From Zoogloeaceae bacterium (GTDB taxonomy: Bacteria; Pseudomonadota; Gammaproteobacteria; Burkholderiales; Rhodocyclaceae): a DNA stretch of 64,000 nt. Shown one piece after another: positions 52,247-61,400 of this stretch. The notes beneath the pieces were generated by a model that saw only the letters and a list, made by a program, of their open reading frames with translations, did no database searches and had not been told where the DNA came from. The DNA lies in the NCBI GenBank assembly GCA_024235635.1, contig JACKMA010000003.1, forward strand, positions 496,001-560,000, written 5' to 3'. The translations under genes were made by a program, and so were the position numbers. How positions within the stretch are numbered: the first letter of the stretch is position 1; each line of letters begins with the position of its first letter.

Positions 52247-53788
52247 CTACGCGACGAACGCGCGCAGCGCGGAGAGCAGATCGGCCGTCGTCGCGGGCGC
52301 CTGGCGTCCACCGCCGGCCAGCGCCCAAAGGCCTTCGATGGCCGGTGGCAAGTCCCGCTCCGCGGCGGCGAAGCGCCGCCCCACAGCGGCGGCGGCCCAG
52401 CCGGCGGCGCGCCCGGGCAGTCCCGGATCCTGCCGTGTCGATCCGCCAGCCCAGGCCGCCCACAACGCCTCGACGCCGGCCAGCGCCAAGTCCGCATGCC
52501 CTGCGATCAGCCCTGTCGCGATGCAGTCGCCGCTGAGCGTGCCCGGATCCAGCGCCGGATCGCCCCAGCCCGAAGCGTGCTCGAAATCCACCACGCCGAC
52601 GCGCTCGCCGTCGACGCGCACCGCGCCCGCGACCGCGTGCATCCAGATCAGTCCCGCCCCGACCGCCGCCGCGCTGGCGTCCAGCAAGGTCGAAAACGCC
52701 GGCCGTGTCGCGCTCGCCGCACCGAGCTGCCGACGACGCTCGCTTTCGTGCGCGCGATCTTCGTCGTCGCTGTTGCGCAGGTGCCCCGGCTGCAACTTCC
52801 GACAGGCGGCAAGGAAGCAGCCGACTCGGCGCAAGGCCGGCGCGATCGGCCGTCCGGCGGCCAGCTCATCAACCAGGCTGCGACCCTCGGGCATCACCTC
52901 GTCGACCACCAGCACGCCCTTGCGACGCTCGAACCAGACCTCACCGGCGATCTCGACCAGGTGCCCCGGGCAGGCGCGCAGGGCCGCCAGCGCCCGTCGT
53001 TCGACCTTCAAGGCCCGGCGCGGCTTGCGCGCCATGTCGTGGCCACCGTCGTCGCCTTCGGCGTCGCCGGCATAGCGGGCCAACAGACGACGGCCGTCGG
53101 CGATGCGCAGGCGGAAGACCGGATCGATGCGGCTGCGATCGACACAGGCGATGTCGACCAGCTCGCCGATCCCGGCATCGCCGAGGCGGACGACCAGCCG
53201 ATCGGCGGCGAGATCGCAGACTTCGCGCACGCCGTCGCGGCACAGCCGCCATACCCGCTCGCGCTGTTCGGCGCTGAGGGCGCCGGGCAGGCCGGCGATG
53301 AATTCTTCGCGCCCGGCCTCGCCGCGAGCGATGCAGCGGCGCAGACCTGTCGCCCGCACCTTGATGGCGGCGGTCGGCGCCGCCACCACCTCGACCTCGA
53401 CACCACGCTCGCGACCCTGTCGCGGCAGATCGTCGAAGCGGGCGTCGCCGTCGGCGAAATCCTGCTCGCCGATGCAGTAAACCAGCCGGTTGCCGGCATC
53501 GGTATGCGTCAGGTAGTCGAGCGCATGGGCGACCGCGGTGTGCGGCGCAATCTCGGTGCGCACGCCTTCCAGTCCTTCGAGATAGATCTGCCAGATCTGT
53601 TGGGACAGCCTCGCCTCCAGGGACAGCGTGGTGCCGGGAATGCCGCGATTGCGGTTGGTGATGACGATCACCACCTCGTCCACATCGGGGCGCGCCGCGA
53701 GGAAGCGGACCGCAGCGAGATGCGCACCATGCGGCGGCTGGAAGGCGCCCGGAAAGAGCGCGATGGTCTTCGGCTGGCTTCGGCTCAT
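52247..53788 (-). CDS. Nucleotidylyltransferase fused to a kinase-like domain with altered catalytic loop
   Basis: The 513-residue protein has an N-terminal cytidylyltransferase/NMNAT-like domain (about 8-175) with the HxGH-type motif HGAH (20-23, in FPGAFQPPHGAH) and RATGLRRCIARG. The C-terminal part (about 215-513) resembles an APH/choline-kinase fold: LRIADGRRLLARY, a hinge VVDEVMPEGRSL and metal-binding Asp401 in VVDFEHASGWGDPALD. The catalytic loop HGDxxxxN is replaced by MHAVAGAV. I have not seen this fusion described. Start ATG 53788. The Lrp-family regulator gene is 92 bp upstream on the same strand. Confidence 0.72.
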   Translation of the reverse strand: MSRSQPKTIALFPGAFQPPHGAHLAAVRFLAARPDVDEVVIVITNRNRGIPGTTLSLEARLSQQIWQIYLEGLEGVRTEIAPHTAVAHALDYLTHTDAGNRLVYCIGEQDFADGDARFDDLPRQGRERGVEVEVVAAPTAAIKVRATGLRRCIARGEAGREEFIAGLPGALSAEQRERVWRLCRDGVREVCDLAADRLVVRLGDAGIGELVDIACVDRSRIDPVFRLRIADGRRLLARYAGDAEGDDGGHDMARKPRRALKVERRALAALRACPGHLVEIAGEVWFERRKGVLVVDEVMPEGRSLVDELAAGRPIAPALRRVGCFLAACRKLQPGHLRNSDDEDRAHESERRRQLGAASATRPAFSTLLDASAAAVGAGLIWMHAVAGAVRVDGERVGVVDFEHASGWGDPALDPGTLSGDCIATGLIAGHADLALAGVEALWAAWAGGSTRQDPGLPGRAAGWAAAAVGRRFAAAERDLPPAIEGLWALAGGGRQAPATTADLLSALRAFVA

Positions 53789-53880
53789 CAGCGCAACGCG
53801 TCCTGCCGGCGCACGGGGCCGGTCGGGTTGATCGGGATGCCGCGGCTCCCGTGGTGACCGAAGCCCGGTACGAAACGCCT

Positions 53881-54387
53881 TCAGCAGGCGATACCGGATT
53901 CTACGTCGTCGACGCCGTCGAGCAGGTTCAGTTCGTGGCGGCGGCGGGTCTCGTAGATGATCGAGGTCTCGATGCGGGTGACGCCGGGGCGGCTGGTGAA
54001 ATGGTCGAGCGCCAGATCCTTCAGGTGCCGGGTGTCGCGCGCAACGACGTGGACCACCAGATCGTAACGGCCGGTGATCAGGTGAGCCGAACGGACCTCG
54101 GCGAGTTCGACCACCTCGTCGAGGAAGCGATCGACGTCGGTGCGTTCGTGCTTGGCCAGTTCGATCATCAGCAGTGCTTCGAGCCCGACGCCGAGCGCAC
54201 GTGCATCGACCTCGGCATGGGTGCCGGTCAGGACGCCTTCGCGCCACAGGCGGCGCAGCCTGTCATGCACGCTGGATGGGGCGAGATGAACCGCCGCGGC
54301 GATCTGCTTGACGGCCAGCCGTGCATCGTTCTGCAACAGGCGCAGGATCTCGGCATCTGTTCGGTCGATTCGGCTATATCGTGGCAT
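53881..54387 (-). CDS. mdeR: Lrp/AsnC-family regulator, likely MdeR
   Basis: The 168-residue protein has an N-terminal winged helix-turn-helix (RTDAEILRLLQNDARLAVKQIAAAVHLAPSSVHDRLRRL) and a C-terminal RAM/AsnC ligand domain. In Pseudomonas putida, mdeR is an Lrp-type activator divergent from mdeA; here the same divergent layout is seen, so I name it by that analogy. ATG 54387 gives MPRYSRID. A 9 bp inverted repeat lies in the intergenic region. Confidence 0.82.
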   Translation of the reverse strand: MPRYSRIDRTDAEILRLLQNDARLAVKQIAAAVHLAPSSVHDRLRRLWREGVLTGTHAEVDARALGVGLEALLMIELAKHERTDVDRFLDEVVELAEVRSAHLITGRYDLVVHVVARDTRHLKDLALDHFTSRPGVTRIETSIIYETRRRHELNLLDGVDDVESGIAC

Positions 54388-54404
54388 TTTCCGTAAATCG
54401 TTCG

Positions 54405-54461
54405 GTTGTCTGGGAAACAGGACGACGGAAGAATGAAGGATACGCCAATCGACCAGACAAC
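54405..54461. promoter_or_regulatory. 9 bp inverted repeat in the mdeR-mdeA intergenic region, with candidate mdeA promoter
   Basis: GTTGTCTGG (54405-54413) and CCAGACAAC (54453-54461) are perfect inverted arms, 39 bp apart. Toward mdeA, TTGTCT (54406-54411) and AAGAAT (54429-54434) make a 4/6 plus 4/6 sigma-70 promoter with 17 bp spacing, so the left arm overlaps the -35. The dyad probably binds MdeR. Spacing of the arms near 48 bp fits looping or an octamer-type Lrp wrap, which is only an inference. Confidence 0.6.
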
Positions 54462-54482
54462 GTTCGACGATCCGGAGACGCC

Positions 54483-55676
54483 TTGACCGCTGCCTCTCGC
54501 CACCTCGGCTTCGCCACCCGGGCGATCCACCACGGCCACGACGCCTACGCCGGCGACGGTGCGCTGAATCCGCCGCTCCACTTGAGCGCGACCTATACCT
54601 TTCCGACCGTCGAGGAAGGGGCCGCCCGCTTCGCCGGCGAGGCTCCCGGCCACATCTACTCGCGCGTCGGCAACCCGACCACACGCCTGCTCGAGGCCAG
54701 GCTCGCCGATCTCGAAGGGGGGGAAGACGCGCTGGTGACCGCATCGGGGATGGGCGCGATCGCGGCGCTGATGTGGACCGTCCTCGCGCCCGGCGACGAA
54801 CTGATCGCCGATCGAACCCTGTACGGCTGCACCTTCAGCTTCTTCAATCACGGGCTCGCCCGCTTCGGCGTGCAGGTGACCCACGCCGACCTGACCGATC
54901 CGGACGATCTGGCTGCCAGAATCGGCCCCCGCACCCGGGCGGTGTTCTTCGAGACGCCGGCCAATCCGAACATGCGCCTGGTGGACATCGCCGCCGTGGC
55001 CGACATCGCACGGCGACACGGCGCGGTGGTGATCGTCGACAACACCTACTGCACACCCTACCTGCAGCGTCCGCTGGCGCTGGGCGCCGATTTCGTCGTG
55101 CACTCGGCGACCAAGTACCTCGGCGGCCATGGCGATCTGCTGGCCGGTGCGGTGATCGGTCGGCGCGAAGCACTCGAAAGCGTCCGCGCGGTCGGGCTCA
55201 AGGACATGACCGGCGCGGTGTTGTCCTCGCAGGACGCCTTTCTCGTGCTGCGCGGCCTGAAGACACTGTCGCTGCGGATGCAGCGGCACAGCGAGAACGC
55301 CCGGGCGATCGCAGAATGGCTGGCGACCCGCGACCAGGTGTCGGCGGTGCATTACCCCGGGCTCGCGCGCTTTCCCCAATTCGAGCTCGCACAACGACAG
55401 ATGTCGCTGCCGGGCGGCATGCTGGCCTTCGAACTGGCCGGTGGGCTCGACGCCGGCCGGCGCTTCATCAACGCGCTGCAACTGGTGACCCGGGCGGTTA
55501 GCCTGGGCGACGCCGAGAGCCTCGCCCAACACCCGGCCAGCATGACCCACTCCACCTATACACCGGACCAGCGGCGCGCCCACCTGATCGGCGAAGGCTT
55601 GATCCGCATCTCGGCCGGCCTCGAGGACGCGGACGACCTGCTCGCCGACGTCGCGCAGGCGCTGGCGTCGGCCTGA
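54483..55676 (+). CDS. mdeA: L-methionine gamma-lyase
   Basis: The 397-residue PLP enzyme cleaves methionine to methanethiol, ammonia and 2-oxobutyrate. It has Y114 and C116 in LYGCTFSF, the residues that distinguish methionine gamma-lyase from cystathionine lyases, and PLP Lys211 in SATKYLGGH. SRVGNPT and KDMTGAVLS also match P. putida MdeA very closely. TTG 54483 is the start, with GGAG five bases upstream. It converges with ilvA 10 bp away. Confidence 0.93.
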   Translation: MTAASRHLGFATRAIHHGHDAYAGDGALNPPLHLSATYTFPTVEEGAARFAGEAPGHIYSRVGNPTTRLLEARLADLEGGEDALVTASGMGAIAALMWTVLAPGDELIADRTLYGCTFSFFNHGLARFGVQVTHADLTDPDDLAARIGPRTRAVFFETPANPNMRLVDIAAVADIARRHGAVVIVDNTYCTPYLQRPLALGADFVVHSATKYLGGHGDLLAGAVIGRREALESVRAVGLKDMTGAVLSSQDAFLVLRGLKTLSLRMQRHSENARAIAEWLATRDQVSAVHYPGLARFPQFELAQRQMSLPGGMLAFELAGGLDAGRRFINALQLVTRAVSLGDAESLAQHPASMTHSTYTPDQRRAHLIGEGLIRISAGLEDADDLLADVAQALASA

Positions 55677-55686
55677 GTTCGATGCG

Positions 55687-57207
55687 TCAGCCCAGGAACA
55701 TCCGATAGACCGGGTTGCCGGTCTCGTCCACATATTCGTAGCCGACCCGGTCGAGAAACTCCCGGAAATCCGGTTGATCGCCCTCGGGCACCTGCATCCC
55801 GACCAGCACGCGACCGAAGTCGGAACCGTGGTTGCGGTAGTGGAACAGGCTGATGTTCCAGTCCGAGCGCAGGTTGGTCAGGAAATTCATCAGGGCACCG
55901 GGACGTTCTGGAAAGACAAAGCGATAGATCACCTCGTTCTCGGCCTGCGGCGCGTGTCCGCCGACCATGTAGCGGATATGGGTCTTGGCCATCTCGTCGT
56001 CGGTCAGGTCGATCGCGGGCAGCTCGTGGCGCGCCAGCATGTCGACCAGGCGGGTCGCCTCGTTGCGGCTATGGACCGAGACGCCGACGAAGATGTGGGC
56101 GACGTCATGGCTGGCGTAGCGGTAGTTGAATTCGGTGATGTTGCGATTGCCGAGCACGCTGATGAACTTCTTGAACGAACCCGGCTTCTCGGGAATGCTC
56201 ACGGCGAGCACCGCCTCGCGCTGCTCGCCGAGTTCTGCGCGCTCGGCGACGAAGCGCAGCCGATCGAAGTTCATGTTGGCGCCCGAGGCGACCGCAACCA
56301 GAGTCTTGTCGCGGCACTTGTTGCGGGCTGCCCACTCCTTGGCGCCGGCCACCGCCAGCGCACCGGCGGGTTCGAGGATCGAGCGGGTGTCCTCGAACAC
56401 ATCCTTGATCGCCGCACAGATCGCGTCGTTGTCCACCAGCACCATCTCGTCGACGTATTGCTGGCACAGACGGAAAGTCTCCTCGCCGACCAGCTTGACT
56501 GCCGCGCCGTCGGCGAACAGACCGACCTGGTCGAGCTCGACGCGCTCGCCGCGCTCGAGCGACAGCGTCATCGCATTGGCGTCGACCGCTTCGACCCCGA
56601 TCACCCGGATGTCCGGGCGCACCCGCTTGATGTAGGCGGCGACGCCGGACAATAGGCCGCCGCCTCCGACGCAGCAGAACACCGCGTGCAGCGGCTTCGG
56701 GTGCTGGCGCAGGATCTCCATCGCGATCGTGCCTTGTCCGGCGATCACGTCCGGATCGTCGTAGGGATGGACGAAGGTCAGCTTCTCCGCCGCTTCCAGC
56801 TCCTTGGCGTGGGTGTAGGCGTCCGAATACGATTCACCGGCCAGCACGACCTCGCCGCCGCGCGCCTTGACCGCGTCGATCTTGATCTGCGGCGTCGTCG
56901 TCGGCATCACGATCACTGCCCGTACGCCCAATTGCCGCGCCGACAGCGCCACGCCCTGGGCGTGATTGCCGGCAGACGCACAGATCACACCACGCTTCAG
57001 CGCCTGGGGCGAGAGCTTGGCCATCTTGTTGTAGGCGCCGCGGATCTTGAAGCTGAACACCGGCTGCATGTCCTCGCGCTTCAGATAGACCCGGTTGTGG
57101 ATGCGCGCCGACAGGTTGTCGGCGAAATCGAGCGGCGTCTCCTCGGCCACGTCATAGACCTGGGCGTTGAGGATGCGCTCGAGATAGTCGGAAGGCTGAC
57201 CGCTCAT
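55687..57207 (-). CDS. ilvA: Threonine ammonia-lyase, biosynthetic, with two ACT-like domains
   Basis: The 506-residue enzyme makes 2-oxobutyrate from threonine for isoleucine. The PLP-binding lysine is K54 in FSFKIRGAYN, and GGGGLLSG binds phosphate. Two C-terminal ACT-like regulatory domains (about 325-415 and 420-506) imply feedback inhibition by isoleucine. ATG 57207 (MSGQPSDYL) is chosen; the open frame upstream is not used. An inverted repeat lies just before the start. It converges with mdeA. Confidence 0.95.
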   Translation of the reverse strand: MSGQPSDYLERILNAQVYDVAEETPLDFADNLSARIHNRVYLKREDMQPVFSFKIRGAYNKMAKLSPQALKRGVICASAGNHAQGVALSARQLGVRAVIVMPTTTPQIKIDAVKARGGEVVLAGESYSDAYTHAKELEAAEKLTFVHPYDDPDVIAGQGTIAMEILRQHPKPLHAVFCCVGGGGLLSGVAAYIKRVRPDIRVIGVEAVDANAMTLSLERGERVELDQVGLFADGAAVKLVGEETFRLCQQYVDEMVLVDNDAICAAIKDVFEDTRSILEPAGALAVAGAKEWAARNKCRDKTLVAVASGANMNFDRLRFVAERAELGEQREAVLAVSIPEKPGSFKKFISVLGNRNITEFNYRYASHDVAHIFVGVSVHSRNEATRLVDMLARHELPAIDLTDDEMAKTHIRYMVGGHAPQAENEVIYRFVFPERPGALMNFLTNLRSDWNISLFHYRNHGSDFGRVLVGMQVPEGDQPDFREFLDRVGYEYVDETGNPVYRMFLG

Positions 57208-57217
57208 GGCCCGTTCG

Positions 57218-57241
57218 CTGTCGCAAATAAACGGTCGACAG
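57218..57241. promoter_or_regulatory. Inverted repeat in the ilvA leader
   Basis: CTGTCG (57218-57223) and CGACAG (57236-57241) are perfect inverted arms 12 bases apart, 11 to 34 bp before the ilvA ATG. The spacing does not fit a LexA box. The region could be an operator or a stem in the transcript. Support is the symmetry alone. Confidence 0.35.
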
Positions 57242-57424
57242 TAGCAGCGCCTACGCCGCGTCAGCAAGGCGCGGGCGTTTGCAGCTTCGCACCGCCGTGC
57301 CATCATGACAACGGTCACGGCGAACCTCGTGCAGCGCCGGTGGTCCGATTCAAGGCCGGCGCCCGAGCGCCGTTGCTTGCATCAGGAGGCGCACCGGGCG
57401 CAACTCCAGCCGAAGGACCCGCCA

Positions 57425-57898
57425 ATGCCGATGCCGATCCGAACCTCGCCGTCCCCCTGCCGCGTCACCGGCGACGGCGGTTGGCGCGCTCGTTGGTGGC
57501 GCATATTCGGCAGCATTTGTGTCGCCATCGGCATCGCCAATGCCTTCATCCCGCTGCTGCCGACCACGGTCTTCCTGATCATCGGCGCCTGGGCCTGGGG
57601 CAAGGGTGCGCCCGAATGGCGCCAGCGGCTGCTCGACCATCCACGCTACGGGCCGCCGCTCAGGCTCTGGCTCGAGCACCGGGCGATCTCCCGTCGCGGC
57701 AAGCGGATGTGCGTGCTCGGACTTGCCGTCTCGGGACTGTTGAGCAGTTGGCTGCTCGACTTCGCGATACTGCCGACGACCGCCCTGCTCGGCTTCCTGA
57801 CCCTGCTCGGCACCTGGATCGCGACCCGCCGCGAGCCGACCTCGGACGCTCGCGTGCCGACGCCACCGATCGCCCGCGAAGAGGCCGGCCAGGGCTGA
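57425..57898 (+). CDS. DUF454 (YbaN-like) membrane protein
   Basis: The 157-residue protein has the DUF454 core IPLLPTTVFLIIGAWAWGKG followed by HPRYGPPLRLWLEHRAISRRGK, and about four membrane segments. YbaN-type proteins have no assigned role. ATG 57425 has AAGGA seven bases before it; the open frame begins earlier but without a signal. It is divergent from ilvA, and a RidA-family gene follows 96 bp later. Confidence 0.82.
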   Translation: MPMPIRTSPSPCRVTGDGGWRARWWRIFGSICVAIGIANAFIPLLPTTVFLIIGAWAWGKGAPEWRQRLLDHPRYGPPLRLWLEHRAISRRGKRMCVLGLAVSGLLSSWLLDFAILPTTALLGFLTLLGTWIATRREPTSDARVPTPPIAREEAGQG

Positions 57899-57994
57899 CG
57901 CGCAGACGCCTCGCCAGACGGCAATGGCGGATTTTCGCTACGCTGCGAAGCATCGACGCACACGGGCGATTGCGCCCGCCAGGGGGCGACACCG

Positions 57995-58345
57995 ATGACC
58001 ATCCAGCGCCACGGCACGACCAAACGCCATTCCGACGTGGTCACCCACAACGGCGTGCTCTACACCGTCGAGGTACCGAGCACCGAACACGCCGACATCG
58101 TCATCCAGACGCGGGAGGTGCTGGCCGGTCTCGACACCTTGCTGGCCCGCGGTGGATCGGACCGCAACCGGATCCTGATGGCGACGATCTACCTCACCCA
58201 CATCGCGGACTATGCCCGGATGAACGGCGAGTGGGACCGCTGGCTGCCCGATGGCAGCGCGCCATGCCGCTGCTGCGTCCAGGTCGCGCAGCTGGCCCGT
58301 GAAGGCTGGCGGATCGAAATCGCATTGACCGCGGCCTGCGACTGA
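57995..58345 (+). CDS. RidA-family protein (reactive enamine/imine deaminase)
   Basis: The 116-residue YjgF/RidA-family protein carries the key arginine R92 in SAPCRCCVQV and the E109 in RIEIALT, equivalent to the residues that bind the substrate carboxylate and promote hydrolysis. RidA removes 2-aminoacrylate or 2-aminocrotonate released by PLP enzymes such as IlvA and methionine gamma-lyase, both nearby. Sequence places it outside the classical RidA group, so the exact substrate is uncertain. Confidence 0.82.
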   Translation: MTIQRHGTTKRHSDVVTHNGVLYTVEVPSTEHADIVIQTREVLAGLDTLLARGGSDRNRILMATIYLTHIADYARMNGEWDRWLPDGSAPCRCCVQVAQLAREGWRIEIALTAACD

Positions 58346-58431
58346 GCCCGCCGTTCCGCGCGCCGGGCGATGCTGCGGCGCGGCGTCCAGTCCGATAAAA
58401 TGGCGGGTTCCTTCGACCGGTTGCATCGTCA

Positions 58432-61400
58432 ATGACCCAACGCCTGCGCGAGATCCCCTACAACTACACCTCGTTCTCGGACCGCGAGATCGTCATCCGC
58501 CTGCTCGGCGAGGAGGCCTGGCGGGTCGTCGACGAGCTGCGCAGCGAACGGGTCACCGGGCGTTCGGCGCGGATGCTCTACGAAGTCCTCGGTGACATCT
58601 GGGTGGTGATCCGCAACCCGTATCTGCAGGACGACCTGTTGGCCAACGACAAGCGCCGTGCGGCGCTGGTCGGCGCGCTGCGCCATCGTCTTCGCGAGGT
58701 CGAGAAGCGCCGGCAGGAGTCGGCCGGCAACGATCCGGAGCGCAGCGCCAAGGTGGTCCAGCTGGTGCTCGCGGCGCAGGAGGCCGTCGATCGCTTCGAG
58801 CGCCAGTTCGACGAGACCGAAGCCTTGCGCCGCCAGGTGCGCCAGACCCTGGCACGACACACCCGCAAGGACAACATCTGCTTCGACGGCCACGCCCGGG
58901 TCGCCCATGTCACCGACGCCACCGACTGGCGTGTCGAATACCCCTTCGTCGTGCTCTATCCCGACAGCGAGGAGGAGGTCGGTCCGCTGGTGCGGGACTG
59001 CATTGCACTCGGCCTGACCATCATCCCGCGCGGCGGCGGTACCGGCTACACCGGCGGTGCCGTGCCGCTGGACCCACGCTCGGCGGTGATCAACACCGAA
59101 AAGCTGCTGGCCATGGGGCCGGTCGAGGAGATCGTGCTGCCGGGCACCGCTGGCCCGATGGCGCGGCCCTACGCGACCATCCGCACCGGCGCCGGGGTCG
59201 TCACCGCCCGGGTCGCCGAGGCCGCGGCTGCGGCCGGCCGGGTGTTCGCGGTGGACCCGACCTCGGCCGAAGCGTCGTGCATCGGCGGCAACATCGCCAT
59301 GAATGCCGGCGGCAAGAAGGCGGTGCTGTGGGGTACGGCGCTCGACAATCTGGCGTGGTGGAAGATGGTCACGCCAGACGGCAACTGGCTCGAGGTCGAG
59401 CGACTCGACCACAATTTCGGCAAGATCCACGAGCAGGAGACCGTGCATTTCCGGCTCAGGCGCTATGACGCCGGCGGCGCCCGCCTGCTGTCCGAGGAAG
59501 TGCTGTCGATGCCCGGCGCATCGTGCCGCAAGGAGGGACTCGGCAAGGACGTCACCGACAAGTTCCTCGGTGGCGTGCCCGGCGTGCAGAAGGAAGGCAC
59601 TGACGGCCTCATCGTCGCCGGCCGCTGGGTGCTCCACCGCATGCCGCCGGCGACCCGCACGGTATGCCTCGAGTTCTTCGGCCAGGTGCGCGAGGCGGTG
59701 CCGGCGATCGTAGAGATCACCGACTACTTCAAGCCTGGCGGCGGCGGTCACGGCCTCGACGTGCAGTTGGCGGGCCTCGAGCACCTGGACGAGCGCTACG
59801 TCAAGGCGGTGGGCTACACCACCAAGGCCAAGCGCCACGGCCGGCCGAAGATGGTGCTGATCGGCGACATCGTCGGCCACGACCAGGATGCGGTGATGCG
59901 CGCAGCCTCCGAGGTCATCCGCATGACCAACGCGCGCGGCTCCGAAGGCTTCATCGCGGTCAGCCCGGAGCAGCGCAAGCGCTTCTGGCTCGATCGCTCG
60001 CGCACGGCGGCGATCTCGCGGCACACCAACGCGTTCAAGATCAACGAAGACGTCGTGATCCCGTTGCCGCGCATGGGCGACTACTGTGATGGCATCGAGC
60101 GCATCAACATCGAGCTGTCGACCCGCAACAAGCTGGCGCTGTGCGATGCCATCGCCGAGTTCCTGCAGAAGACGCTGCCGCTGGCCGCGGGCGATGCCGA
60201 CCTGCCCGCCGAGGAACTGATCGGCGACCGCCGCCAGGCGGCGCTCGACTACGTGCAGCAGGTGCGCCGCCGCTGGGCCTGGCTGCTCGACAACCTCGAC
60301 CTGCCGTTGGCAGAGGCCGAGGGCCGGTTCGCCGACTACGGTATCGAGGCAGGCGAGTTGTCGAACCGGGCGGCCGAGCCGATGCTGTTCCACCGCCTGC
60401 AGGACTACTCGGTGCGCACCTCTTGGAAGTCCGAGCTGCAACCGCGACTGACCAAGATCTTCGACGGCGAGTTGTTCCGGCCCACCCGCGAGGCGATTGC
60501 CGACATCCACTCCCGGGTGCTGCGCGGCCGCGTCTTCGTCGCGCTGCACATGCATGCCGGAGACGGCAACGTGCATACCAACATCCCGGTGAACTCCGAC
60601 AACTACGAGATGTTGCAGACCGCGAACCGGGCGGTCGAGCGGATCATGCAACTGGCACGCGCGCTCGGCGGCGTGATCTCGGGCGAACACGGCATCGGCA
60701 TCACCAAGCTCGAGTTCCTGACCGATGACGAGATGTCCGGTTTTCGCGCCTACAAGAACAAGGTCGATCCCGACGGACACTTCAACCGCGGCAAGCTGAT
60801 GCCCGGCGCCAACCTGGACGGCGCCTACACGCCCAGTTTCAACCTGATGGGCCACGAGTCGTTGATCATGGAACAGACCGAGATCGACGACATTGCCAGC
60901 GACATCAAGGACTGCCTGCGCTGCGGCAAGTGCAAGCCGGTATGCACGACTCACGTGCCGCGGGCCAATCTGCTCTACAGCCCGCGCAACAAGATCCTGT
61001 CGACCTCGCTGCTGATCGAGGCCTTCCTCTACGAAGAGCAGACCCGGCGCGGCATCTCGCTCGCCCACTGGGCCGAATTCGAGGACGTCGCCGACCACTG
61101 CACGGTGTGCCACAAGTGCGAGAAGCCGTGTCCGGTGGACATCGACTTCGGCGACGTGTCGATCAAGATGCGCAACCTCTTGCGCCGCGAGGGCAAGCGC
61201 TCGTTCAACCCGGGCAAGGCCGCGGCCATGGCGTTCCTGACCGCCAAGGACCCGACCACGATCAAGCTGATCCGCAAGGGCATGCTCGAGTGGGGTTACC
61301 AGGCCCAGCGTCTCGGACACCGGGCCGGCAAGGCCCTCGGACTGATCCGGGAGCAGGTCGAGGCCCCCCCGGCGAGCCTCGGCAGGGCGCCGCTCAAGGC

